From Kaistia algarum (GTDB lineage: Bacteria; Pseudomonadota; Alphaproteobacteria; Rhizobiales; Kaistiaceae), in contig NZ_JAPKNJ010000001.1 in NCBI RefSeq assembly GCF_026343945.1, forward strand, positions 744,001-808,000: DNA of 64,000 bases, read 5' to 3'. A model generated the notes under the pieces. It worked only from the letters and a program-made list of their open reading frames with translations. It was not told the origin of the DNA and did not search any database. The translations under genes were made by a program, and so were the position numbers. This document shows positions 8,458-16,828 of this stretch, piece after piece; within the stretch, counting starts at the first letter, position 1, and each line of letters starts with the position of its first letter.

Positions 8458-9968
8458 ACCCTCCTGTGCTCCAGCTCAAGGGCATTACGAAGCGCTTCGG
8501 TCCGCTGGTTGCCAATGACGACGTCTCGCTGGAACTTCGGCAGGGCGAATTGCTGGCCCTGCTCGGCGAGAACGGTGCCGGCAAGACGACGCTGATGAAC
8601 ATCCTGTTCGGCCACTACACCGCCGATGCGGGGACCGTCACCGCCTTCGGCCGCGAATTGCCGCCGGGCCGGCCCCGCGCCGCGATCGAGGCCGGCATCG
8701 GCATGGTGCACCAGCATTTCGCGCTGGCCGCCAATCTCTCGGTCATCGAGAACGTCATCGCCGGGACGGAACGGCTCTTTTCCTTCGGGCTCGACAAGCG
8801 CAAGGCACGCGCCAAACTGGCGGCATTGTCGGAGCGCTTCGGCCTCGCCGTCCATCCCGATGCCCGCCTCGGCGATCTCTCGGTCGGGGAACGCCAGCGC
8901 GTCGAAATCCTGAAATCGCTCTATCGCGACGCCAGGGTGCTGATCCTCGACGAGCCGACCGCCGTCCTCACCCACCAGGAGGCCGAGAAGCTCTATGCGA
9001 CGCTGCGCGGCATGGCCAATGAAGGCCTGTCGCTGATCTTCATCTCGCACAAGCTGCACGAAGTCCTGGCCGCCGCCGACCGCGTCGTGGTGTTGCGCGG
9101 CGGCAAGGTCGTCGCCGAGCGCAAGGCGGGCGAGACCAGCCGCGAGGAACTGGCCGAACTGATGGTCGGCCGCCGCGTCGCCCGCCCGCATCGCGACCCA
9201 CAGGCGCCGGGCGACATCGCGCTGAAGGCCGCCGGTGTCAGCGTCATGGCCGGCGGCGTCCGCCAGCTCTCCGAGGTGAGTTTCGAGGTGCGCGCCGGTG
9301 AAACGCTGGCCGTGATCGGTGTTTCCGGCAATGGCCAGTCGGCGCTGGGCCGGCTCGTCTCGGGCCTGGCCGTGCCGTCTTCCGGGCGGCTGGAATTCTT
9401 TGGCGAAGCCGTCGAGGCCATCTCGCCGCGCGATTTCGTCGAGCGCGGTATTGGCCGCATCCCGGAGGACCGCAACGCCGATGGCGCCATCGGCGAAATG
9501 GCGATCTGGGAGAACGCCGTGCTGGAGCGCATCGGCGAGCCCCGCTTCTCCACGCGCGGCCTCGTCCGCCGCGGCGAGGGGCGACATTTTGCGAGCGAGA
9601 TCATCCGCCGCTTCGACGTGCGCGGTGGCGGACCCGATACCGCGACGCGGCTGCTGTCGGGCGGCAACATGCAGAAGCTGATTCTCGGTCGCAATCTGGT
9701 CAATTCGCCGCGCATCCTGATCGCGGCGCAGCCGACGCGCGGCCTCGACGAAGGCGCGGTTGCTGCGGTCCACGCCGAAATCCTCGCCGCCCGCCGAGCT
9801 GGCACCGCGGTCCTGCTGATCTCGGAAGACCTCGACGAAGTATTGCAACTCGCCGACCGGGTGCAGGCGATCGTCAAGGGCCGCCTGTCGCCGCCGATTC
9901 CCGTGGCGGAGGCCGACCCTCGCCGGCTCGGGCTGATGATGGCCGGCGTCTGGGAGGAGGCGGCCTGA
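8454..9968 (+). CDS. ABC transporter ATP-binding protein, nucleoside/sugar type (two ATPase domains)
   Basis: A 504-residue duplicated ATPase of the type that energises BMP-dependent importers. The first domain has Walker A GENGAGKT (38-45), signature LSVGERQR (142-149) and Walker B VLILDEPT (162-169). The second domain has a degenerate Walker A (GVSGNGQSA), normal for this family, with signature LSGGNMQK and AQPTRGLD. The GTG at 8454 overlaps the amidase stop (GTGA), and the stop overlaps the next gene (TGATG), so the genes are translationally coupled. Confidence 0.92.
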   Translation: MNPPVLQLKGITKRFGPLVANDDVSLELRQGELLALLGENGAGKTTLMNILFGHYTADAGTVTAFGRELPPGRPRAAIEAGIGMVHQHFALAANLSVIENVIAGTERLFSFGLDKRKARAKLAALSERFGLAVHPDARLGDLSVGERQRVEILKSLYRDARVLILDEPTAVLTHQEAEKLYATLRGMANEGLSLIFISHKLHEVLAAADRVVVLRGGKVVAERKAGETSREELAELMVGRRVARPHRDPQAPGDIALKAAGVSVMAGGVRQLSEVSFEVRAGETLAVIGVSGNGQSALGRLVSGLAVPSSGRLEFFGEAVEAISPRDFVERGIGRIPEDRNADGAIGEMAIWENAVLERIGEPRFSTRGLVRRGEGRHFASEIIRRFDVRGGGPDTATRLLSGGNMQKLILGRNLVNSPRILIAAQPTRGLDEGAVAAVHAEILAARRAGTAVLLISEDLDEVLQLADRVQAIVKGRLSPPIPVAEADPRRLGLMMAGVWEEAA

Positions 9969-11017
9969 TGCGGCTCGAACGGCGCGCCCATGTCCCGCTC
10001 TCCCTCGTCGTCGCGGCGCCTGTCGGCGCCGTCCTCGCGGCGCTCGTCTTGGCCGGCATCCTGATCGCCATTGCGGGGGCGCCGGTGCTGGAAGCCTATC
10101 AGCGCATGTTCATCGGCGCCTTCGGCTCCAAGCTGTCGATCACCGAAACGCTGACGCGCACGACGCCGCTCATCCTGACCGGGCTTGCGGCAGCCGTCGC
10201 CTTCCGCGCCCGGCTCTGGAATATCGGCGCCGAGGGCCAGTTCTATGTCGGCGCGCTCGCCACCGCCGCGCTCGGCTCGAAATATGGCCTGCACCTGCCG
10301 CCGATCGCCGGTATCCCGCTGCTCATGCTGGCCGGCGCCGCCGCGGGCGCCGTGCTGCTGCTCATCCCGCTGGCATTGAGGCTGCGTTTCGGGGTCGACG
10401 AGGTGGTGACGACGCTGCTGCTCAATTTCGTCGCCCTGCTGTTCGTGTCGATGATGATCGAGGGACCGTTGAAGGACCCGCTCGCTTTCGGCTGGCCGCA
10501 ATCGGTGCCGATCCTGGCCGATGCCGCCCTGCCGAAGCTGGTGCCGCGCTCGCGACTTCACATCGGATTGCTGATCGCCATCGGCCTCGCGATCGTGTTG
10601 TGGCTGGTCCAGGCCCGCACCCGTTTCGGCCTCGAGAGCCGCGCCGCCGGCCTCAATCCACAAGCCGCCCGCTTCGCCGGCGTCTCGATTACCGGCATAT
10701 TGGTGCGCGTCGCCTGCCTTTCCGGCGGGCTCGCCGGGCTCGCCGGTGCGATCGAGGTGCTTGGCGTCAAGGCCTATGTGACGATCGACCTGTCGCCCGG
10801 CTTCGGCTATACCGGCATCGTCGTCGCCATGCTGGCAGGCCTGCATCCCCTCGGCGTCATTCTCGCGGCGGTCTTCGTCGCCACCATGTTCGTCGGCGCC
10901 GACGGCATGAGCCGGGCCATGGGCGTGCCGAGCTTCATCGCCGACGTCATCGTGTCGCTATCGCTGCTCACCATGCTGGTGGCGCTGTTCCTCGCCAGCT
11001 ACCGGGTGCGGCGATGA
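9968..11017 (+). CDS. ABC transporter permease (nucleoside/sugar type, subunit 1)
   Basis: A 349-residue inner-membrane permease of the BPD_transp_2 family with about nine to ten helices. The motifs LTGLAAAVAFRARLWNIGAEG and FGVDEVVTTLLLNF are those of the YufP/NupP-type subunit of BMP importers. It begins one base inside the ATPase stop and ends 4 bases inside the second permease, consistent with an obligate heterodimer. Confidence 0.92.
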   Translation: MRLERRAHVPLSLVVAAPVGAVLAALVLAGILIAIAGAPVLEAYQRMFIGAFGSKLSITETLTRTTPLILTGLAAAVAFRARLWNIGAEGQFYVGALATAALGSKYGLHLPPIAGIPLLMLAGAAAGAVLLLIPLALRLRFGVDEVVTTLLLNFVALLFVSMMIEGPLKDPLAFGWPQSVPILADAALPKLVPRSRLHIGLLIAIGLAIVLWLVQARTRFGLESRAAGLNPQAARFAGVSITGILVRVACLSGGLAGLAGAIEVLGVKAYVTIDLSPGFGYTGIVVAMLAGLHPLGVILAAVFVATMFVGADGMSRAMGVPSFIADVIVSLSLLTMLVALFLASYRVRR

Positions 11018-11958
11018 TGGACGCGCTCGACATCTTCGCCAGCGCCGGGCTATGGGCCGCCGTCTTGCGGATCGCGACGCCGTTGCTGTTCGGCACGCTG
11101 GGAGCGCTGATCTGCGAGCGGGCCGGCGTGCTCAATCTCGGCATCGAGGGCATCATGACCTTCGGCGCCATGATCGGCTGGATGACGGTCTATCAAGGCG
11201 GCGATCTCTGGCTCGGCATCCTCGCGGCGGCGCTGGGCGGCGCGGCCTTTGGATTGCTGCATGCGCTGCTGACGGTGCCGCTTGGCCTGTCGCAGCATGT
11301 CACCGGGCTCGGCATCACGCTGTTCGCGTCGAGCCTGACCTATTTCATCTTCCGCCTGAGCGTGCCCGTCTCCGGCTCGCCACCGACCATCGTGCCGTTC
11401 CAGGTCCTCCATATCCCGGGGCTGTCGGACCTGCCCTTCCTGGGCGAGGCACTGTTCAACCAGACGGCGCCGACCTATCTGGCCATCGCGCTTGCGATTA
11501 TCCTCGCCTTCGCGTTGCAGCGGACACCGCTCGGCCTTGCGGTGCGCATCGTCGGCGAAAATCCGCATGCGGCCGAAGCGCAGGGCATCGACCCGATCCG
11601 CGTTCGCATCGCGGCCGTCGTCTTCGGCAGCGCGCTGATGGGCGTCGGCGGCGCGTTCCTGACGCTCTCCGCCTTCAACTCCTTCTTCCCGACCATGATC
11701 CAGGGCCGCGGCTGGGTCTGCATTGCGCTCGTCGTCTTCGCCTCGTGGCGACCGGAGCGCGCGCTGCTTGGCGCCCTGCTCTTTGCGCTCTTCGACGCCT
11801 ACCAGCTGCGCCTGCAGCATGTCGTCGGCAAGGCCGTGCCGTACCAGCTCTTCCTGATGATCCCCTATCTGCTCTCAATTGCCGCCCTGCTCGTCATGGC
11901 CCGCCGCGCCCGCGTGCCGCAGGCGCTGATGCAGCCATTCCGACGGGGCGAGCGGTAA
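11014..11958 (+). CDS. ABC transporter permease (nucleoside/sugar type, subunit 2)
   Basis: A 314-residue permease with eight to nine helices and the ERAGVLNLGIEGIM motif of the YufQ/NupQ-type partner subunit. The ATG at 11014 overlaps the previous stop (ATGA); longer frames upstream are shadows of the first permease. It closes the BMP importer operon. Confidence 0.92.
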   Translation: MMDALDIFASAGLWAAVLRIATPLLFGTLGALICERAGVLNLGIEGIMTFGAMIGWMTVYQGGDLWLGILAAALGGAAFGLLHALLTVPLGLSQHVTGLGITLFASSLTYFIFRLSVPVSGSPPTIVPFQVLHIPGLSDLPFLGEALFNQTAPTYLAIALAIILAFALQRTPLGLAVRIVGENPHAAEAQGIDPIRVRIAAVVFGSALMGVGGAFLTLSAFNSFFPTMIQGRGWVCIALVVFASWRPERALLGALLFALFDAYQLRLQHVVGKAVPYQLFLMIPYLLSIAALLVMARRARVPQALMQPFRRGER

Positions 11959-12032
11959 GGGGGCACGAGCTTGACCCGGCAGCCCTGATCGGGAGACAAA
12001 GGCCGTCCACTTTGGGCAGGAGTTTCGACGGC

Positions 12033-12251
12033 ATGAAGAACCAGGCGGACCAAGCCTTTTTTCGACCGCTCTGGCGGCGCGTTGCCGTCGTCACGATGCT
12101 GGCCGTCTGGTTCGCCTTCGAGGCGCTCTATGTCCGCGAGCAGATGTGGCTCGTCATCATTGGCGGCACACTCGCCTATGCGGTGTGGAACTTCTTCCTG
12201 AACTGGACGGACGAGGCCCCGCCGCCGCCCCCGGGTCAGGGAACCTCGTAG
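12033..12251 (+). CDS. Small inner-membrane protein, DUF3329-like
   Basis: A 72-residue protein with an N-terminal FFRPLWRR segment, two predicted membrane helices (about 18-34 and 38-54) and a Pro-rich tail. The DxxFFRPLW...F.AFE pattern resembles short rhizobial proteins annotated DUF3329. The start follows GGCAGGAG at moderate distance. It is 74 bases downstream of the importer operon and its last 16 bases overlap the convergent membrane protein gene. Function unknown. Confidence 0.55.
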   Translation: MKNQADQAFFRPLWRRVAVVTMLAVWFAFEALYVREQMWLVIIGGTLAYAVWNFFLNWTDEAPPPPPGQGTS

Positions 12252-14356
12252 AGCGCGCCTGCCGAATTGCGCAGCATGGCGCCGCTGAACTGGGGGTCGA
12301 AAGCCAACGGCGCGCTCGCACGAACGACATACCAGTCGACCCCGGCTGCCCTCAGCTTCGCATAGGCGGCAGGCAGAGTGGGGCTCGCGGCAACATCGCG
12401 CATAGTCGCCAGCCGGGCCTCGACGGTCGCTCCATTCGCGCCCGCCACTCGCCATGCTTCGCTCGGCCGCGAGACGTAGCATGGAACGGCGCTGATGCTC
12501 GCGATCTCGGCACACAGCTCGATGATCATCTCGGACGGCTCCAACGTGGCGACGGCCAGCGTCTGTCCAGGTCGCGCGGCCTCCCGGATGGCCAGAGCGA
12601 TTGGCACGACGCCTGGATCGATTGGAACGCGGGAATAGCTGGCTGCCATCGCATTCTGCTTGCCGCGATCACCATAGCCGACAAAAACGGCGAATAGGCC
12701 GGACAGGATGATCAACGCAGTCGCGGCAACCGCGACGGTCCGAGTCGTCAGGACCTGGTCCCGGCCAAGCCCTACGATGCGGCACAGATAGGCCGACGCA
12801 TAGATCGCCATGATGGCATAAAAGAAGATGAGCGGCCGATGCTGCAGCTCCGTGCTCGGCTCTGCAAAGGGCGTCGACGGCGCCAGGACCATCACTGCGA
12901 TGTAAGACAGCGTCAGCGCCAGCGGAAAGATATCCGCCAGTTCCCAGCCAAAGCGGCGGACTTTCCAGAATAGCAGCAGCGGATAGACGACGATCAGGAC
13001 GCCGACGATCTCAAGCAACGCCACAGCCACGCCGACCGCCACAGCCCACCGGGTACCGAGGGAAGCGACGAGGTTGGCAAAGAAATCAGGATGAAAGCTG
13101 GGACCGAGATAATCCAGCGCCACGGTGAGAAAGCGGACGACATTGGTGAAGGCGGCTATGCGGTCGCGAACTGGAGGCACGAAAAGGCATAGCAGGACTA
13201 ATCCGGCCACGGCTGTCGCGAACAGGACCAGCGCCTGCCACGGACGGCGCCTCACCGCCGGCAGCGCCGCAAAGGCGGTTAGTGCGAGCGCCGGCATCAT
13301 CAGCAGGATGAAATGGAATCGGAGCTGGGTGATGGCCGCCGTCAACGCGGCCGCCGTCGCCAGCATTCTCCGTCCTTCGCCATGTCGCCAGAAGCGGTCG
13401 AGGCACACCAGAGCGCCGCATGCGGCCGCAAGGCCGAAACCGGAACCCGGCGCCGCGATGAGCACCCCGTGGAAGCCGAAGAAACCCATTCCGGGGCCGT
13501 ATTGCGACCCGTCCGGCAAAGCGAAGATGACGCCGAGCGCCAGCAATCCCGCCGCGCGCCCGCCGAGTGCGCCTGCGAGCGCATAGATCCCGACGCCCGC
13601 GATCAGGACCCCCAGCGGCACGAGGAGCGCTGATGTCGCCGCCAGTGGCGGTAGGCCGAGCAGGGCCATGACCGCCGCTACCGGCATGTAGTGCCCGTAA
13701 TGATAGAAGGAGAGCCCGATATCGGACAGCATGAGATAGCCGCGGCCATAGGCGAGCGGATCGCCGAATTCGGCGATATGCGCAGCGTGCAATATGTCGT
13801 CGGAGAAGCCGACGAGGCGGCCGGTGTCGACGATCGATGGCAACGCCGCGACGATGTTGCGGCAGGCAAAGCCGGCGATGATCGCGATAGCTGCCAGCAC
13901 GACCCAATCGGGAAAATCCGACAGACGGCCAGCTCTCGCAGCAGATCGCGGCGGGCGGACGATCGTGAGCGCGAATAGGATCAGCGCCCAGATCGCGAAG
14001 GCGTGAGGCGCATCAAGGCCGAAGACGAAATAGCCGAGAAGCTGCGCCGCCATCGTCGCGACGAGGCCGGCAATCCAGACGAGCGCTAGTCGTGCCGGCC
14101 AGACAGCGTCCGACGCCCAGGCGAGCCAGTGCTCGCCGGCGAGAACGACGATCATGGCGCCGGCAAAGATAACTCCGAGCTGCGGTAGAGAAGGCGCCGA
14201 GCCGGCCATTGTGAGCATCGCGGCCACAAACGCCGTCAGGATGGCGCCCGATGCCACCACCGATACCGCTAGCGGGCCGAGCAACGAGCGGCGATGCAAC
14301 GCCTCACCATCGCCTGACCGAATGGTCGGTGCCCCGGACGATGGCGAGGCCGTCAT
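12236..14356 (-). CDS. Large polytopic membrane protein, GT-C-like, function unknown
   Basis: A 706-residue protein with roughly a dozen or more hydrophobic helices through residue 570 and a soluble C-terminal domain of about 130 residues (region around AKLRAAGVDWYVV). This architecture is that of GT-C-fold polyprenyl-sugar transferases or YfhO-like proteins, and an early periplasmic-loop-like segment around FSDDILHAAHIAEFGDP is compatible with a GT-C metal or acceptor motif. The start at 14356 has a near-ideal ribosome site (GGGAGGAGGTG); a longer frame is less likely. It stands alone between convergent and codirectional genes. It could supply the missing third component for the GtrA/GtrB-like pair at 29.7-31.1 kb, which is speculation. 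Confidence 0.6.
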   Translation of the reverse strand: MTASPSSGAPTIRSGDGEALHRRSLLGPLAVSVVASGAILTAFVAAMLTMAGSAPSLPQLGVIFAGAMIVVLAGEHWLAWASDAVWPARLALVWIAGLVATMAAQLLGYFVFGLDAPHAFAIWALILFALTIVRPPRSAARAGRLSDFPDWVVLAAIAIIAGFACRNIVAALPSIVDTGRLVGFSDDILHAAHIAEFGDPLAYGRGYLMLSDIGLSFYHYGHYMPVAAVMALLGLPPLAATSALLVPLGVLIAGVGIYALAGALGGRAAGLLALGVIFALPDGSQYGPGMGFFGFHGVLIAAPGSGFGLAAACGALVCLDRFWRHGEGRRMLATAAALTAAITQLRFHFILLMMPALALTAFAALPAVRRRPWQALVLFATAVAGLVLLCLFVPPVRDRIAAFTNVVRFLTVALDYLGPSFHPDFFANLVASLGTRWAVAVGVAVALLEIVGVLIVVYPLLLFWKVRRFGWELADIFPLALTLSYIAVMVLAPSTPFAEPSTELQHRPLIFFYAIMAIYASAYLCRIVGLGRDQVLTTRTVAVAATALIILSGLFAVFVGYGDRGKQNAMAASYSRVPIDPGVVPIALAIREAARPGQTLAVATLEPSEMIIELCAEIASISAVPCYVSRPSEAWRVAGANGATVEARLATMRDVAASPTLPAAYAKLRAAGVDWYVVRASAPLAFDPQFSGAMLRNSAGALYEVP

Positions 14357-14442
14357 CGCACCTCCTCCCGGCCCAGATGCGATCCCGCCCATAAGCAGCC
14401 CCCGGGCGGGGCCGGGAATGCCCCGAGACGGCGGGTCAAGGC

Positions 14443-15564
14443 TCAGACCATGACCGCATCAAGCATCGCCCGATAATCTTCCGCGCTCGCGACCCTTGGA
14501 TTGGTGGCGTGGCTGTGATCGGCAAGTGCCCGCTCTACGATCATCGGCAGCACGCTTTCCGGAACGCCGAGGGTGGCCAAGCCCGCCGGAATGCCGATGC
14601 GGCGGTTGAGCGCCTCGACCTCGGCAGCTAGGTCCGCGTCCCTCGGCAAGCCAAAGGCCTCCGCAAGGCGGGCGATGCGATCCGGCACCGTCCCGGCATT
14701 GAAGCGCAACACCGGCGGCAGCAGGATGGCGTTGAGCGTGCCGTGATGCAGGCTCGGGCTTTTGAGGCCGCCTAGCGCGTGGCTCAGCGCATGCACCGCA
14801 CCGAGGCCCTTCTGGAAACCCAGCCCCCCCTGCAACGCGCCCATCAGCATCTCGGTGCGGGCGTCGAGGTCGGATCCGTCTGCGACAGCGCGCTCGATGT
14901 TGCGCCAGATCCGGGCCGCGCCATCGACCGCGATGGCGTCGGCAGGCGGATTGTAGCGGGGCGACAGATAGACCTCGATCCCGTGCGAAAGCGCGTCCAT
15001 CCCGGTAGCAGCCGTCAGGAACGGCGGCAGGCCGAGCGTCAGCTCGGGGTCACAGATGGCGCGTTTCGGAATTAGGTGCGGCGAGATAAAGCCGAGCTTC
15101 TCGCCATTTTCCAGCGTCAGCAACGCCGCACGGCCGACCTCGGCACCCGTGCCGGCGGTCGTCGGGATCGCGACCAGTGGCGGTACAGGCCCAATCCGCG
15201 CGATGCCGCCATAGATCGCAGCATAAGAGCCAAGTTGGCCGGCGTGGGTCGACAGCAGCGCCGCGCCTTTGGCCAGATCGATCGAGGAGCCGCCGCCAAC
15301 GGCGATGAGGCCGTCGCAGCCATCGTTGAACATCGCTGTCGCGGCCCGAACCGCCGCTTCGGTCGGGTTCGGCGGGACGTCGAGAAAGGCCGGCGTCCCG
15401 GCCGGCAGCAATGCCTTCACCCGGTCGAGCAGCCCGCTCGCGGCCAACCCCCGGTCGGAAATAAGCAGCGGGCGCTTGATGCCGAGCGCCTCGATCGTCG
15501 CCGGCAGCGTCGCAAGGACACCGGGACCGAACTCGACCTGCGTCAGATAGGTAATCGTCGCCAA
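14443..15564 (-). CDS. Iron-containing alcohol dehydrogenase family protein
   Basis: A 373-residue group III alcohol dehydrogenase or maleylacetate-reductase-type enzyme. The NAD(P)-binding stretch GGGSSIDLAKG and IPTTAGTGAEV are intact, and the metal-binding histidines appear in MDALSHGIEVY and VHALSHALGG...HHGTLNA. The TTG at 15564 is chosen because GGGAGGAAA sits 4 bases upstream; a frame continuing further upstream overlaps the hydrolase gene. It follows the alpha/beta hydrolase by 26 bases, so the two probably act on the same compound (ester or lactone hydrolysis then oxidoreduction). Substrate unknown. Confidence 0.88.
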   Translation of the reverse strand: MATITYLTQVEFGPGVLATLPATIEALGIKRPLLISDRGLAASGLLDRVKALLPAGTPAFLDVPPNPTEAAVRAATAMFNDGCDGLIAVGGGSSIDLAKGAALLSTHAGQLGSYAAIYGGIARIGPVPPLVAIPTTAGTGAEVGRAALLTLENGEKLGFISPHLIPKRAICDPELTLGLPPFLTAATGMDALSHGIEVYLSPRYNPPADAIAVDGAARIWRNIERAVADGSDLDARTEMLMGALQGGLGFQKGLGAVHALSHALGGLKSPSLHHGTLNAILLPPVLRFNAGTVPDRIARLAEAFGLPRDADLAAEVEALNRRIGIPAGLATLGVPESVLPMIVERALADHSHATNPRVASAEDYRAMLDAVMV

Positions 15565-15590
15565 GGTTTCCTCCCAATAGGCAGCTGGCT

Positions 15591-16568
15591 TCAGTCGGCG
15601 AGGCGCCGGCCGAGCCATTCGTGGATTCCCTCGAAGACAAGATCGACCGAGTCGAGGCCCAGATCCGTACTCAGGAAACCGTGATTGACGCCGGCAACTT
15701 CGACGAGCGTCGACGATCGGCCAAGATCGCCGAGACGGATCGCGAAAGCACGGCCCTCGTCGTGGAGCACATCCCGCTCGGCCAGCACCGTATAGGTCGG
15801 TGGCAGCCCCGCGAGTTCCTCGACCAGGGCGGGAGACGCATAGGCGTCGTGGCGGCGCTCGCGGGCGCAATAAAGGTCGACGAACCATTCGACATCGCGT
15901 GTCGTCAGGCCAGACGATCCGTCGCCAAAGGCGCGATAGCTCGGATAGTCGCCGACCGCGACGAGATCCATCATCGGATAAAAGGGCACGAGTGCGCGGA
16001 GCGCCGGGCCGCCCTCGTCGCGGGCCCGCAACGCGGTCGCAATCGCGAGCATGCCACCGGCACTGTCACCGGCCAGCGCCAGCCGTGTCGGATCGCCGCC
16101 GATCGAAGCGCCTTCGCTCGCCGCAAAGCGGAGTGCGGACCAGCCGTCGTCCGTGGCCGCCGGATAGGGATGTTCCGGCGCGAGGCGGTAATCCACGGAC
16201 AGCACCAGAAGATCCTGCCCGCGGCAGAAGCGGCGGCAAACGATGTCATGCGAGTCGAGATTGCCGAGCACGAAACCGCCGCCATGGAAATAGACGAGGA
16301 TCGGCAACGGACCCTCCTTGGCGCCGTCGCGATAGACGCGGACGGGTATCGGACCGCCCTCGCCCGGAATCGTCCGGTCCTCGGTAACGACGCCGTCGCC
16401 ATAGCCGCCGGCCGGCAGGGGTCGCGCCGCGAGGAAGCGCCGCTTGCTTTCCGCGATCGGCAACTCGCCAAGCGCCGGCTGGCGGTTCCGCTCCTCGACC
16501 GATGCCTGCAATTTCGGATCGAGCGGCAACGAGCGGACGCCGCTCGGGACGAGGATCTCTTCGAACAA
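15591..16568 (-). CDS. Alpha/beta hydrolase, hormone-sensitive-lipase (HSL) type esterase
   Basis: A 325-residue cytoplasmic esterase. The oxyanion-hole motif HGGGF, the nucleophile elbow GDSAGG, an Asp in VLAERDVLHDEG and the catalytic His in GVNHGF are all in the expected order. The start is a TTG at 16568 after AGGAAA. It is the first gene of a two-gene unit with the iron-dependent dehydrogenase. Confidence 0.88.
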   Translation of the reverse strand: MFEEILVPSGVRSLPLDPKLQASVEERNRQPALGELPIAESKRRFLAARPLPAGGYGDGVVTEDRTIPGEGGPIPVRVYRDGAKEGPLPILVYFHGGGFVLGNLDSHDIVCRRFCRGQDLLVLSVDYRLAPEHPYPAATDDGWSALRFAASEGASIGGDPTRLALAGDSAGGMLAIATALRARDEGGPALRALVPFYPMMDLVAVGDYPSYRAFGDGSSGLTTRDVEWFVDLYCARERRHDAYASPALVEELAGLPPTYTVLAERDVLHDEGRAFAIRLGDLGRSSTLVEVAGVNHGFLSTDLGLDSVDLVFEGIHEWLGRRLAD

Positions 16569-16828
16569 GGTCGTGTTTCCTGAGGCGGGAGTCGGAGAGC
16601 GGGAGAGGCTTTATCGGCGATTTTCCGGCGCCGGGGAATAGGCCGATCTTCGAACGGAAGCGAACGCCGAACAGACGGAGCTGTGGCGCACGAGCATCCT
16701 CGACCGAAAAAACGGTGCCTGCGACTAAAATGATGCGGATCCCGACTGTTTCTCCTCTGCGCCTGGCTTGATGCTGGTGTCAGTGTCCGGCAGAACGCAA
16801 CGAACCGCCGCAATCAGGCCCCTGCCCC

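Noticed and set aside
8253..10846. Long minus-strand frames opposite the ABC ATPase and permease
   Set aside because: Antisense of strongly conserved genes, no recognisable motif.
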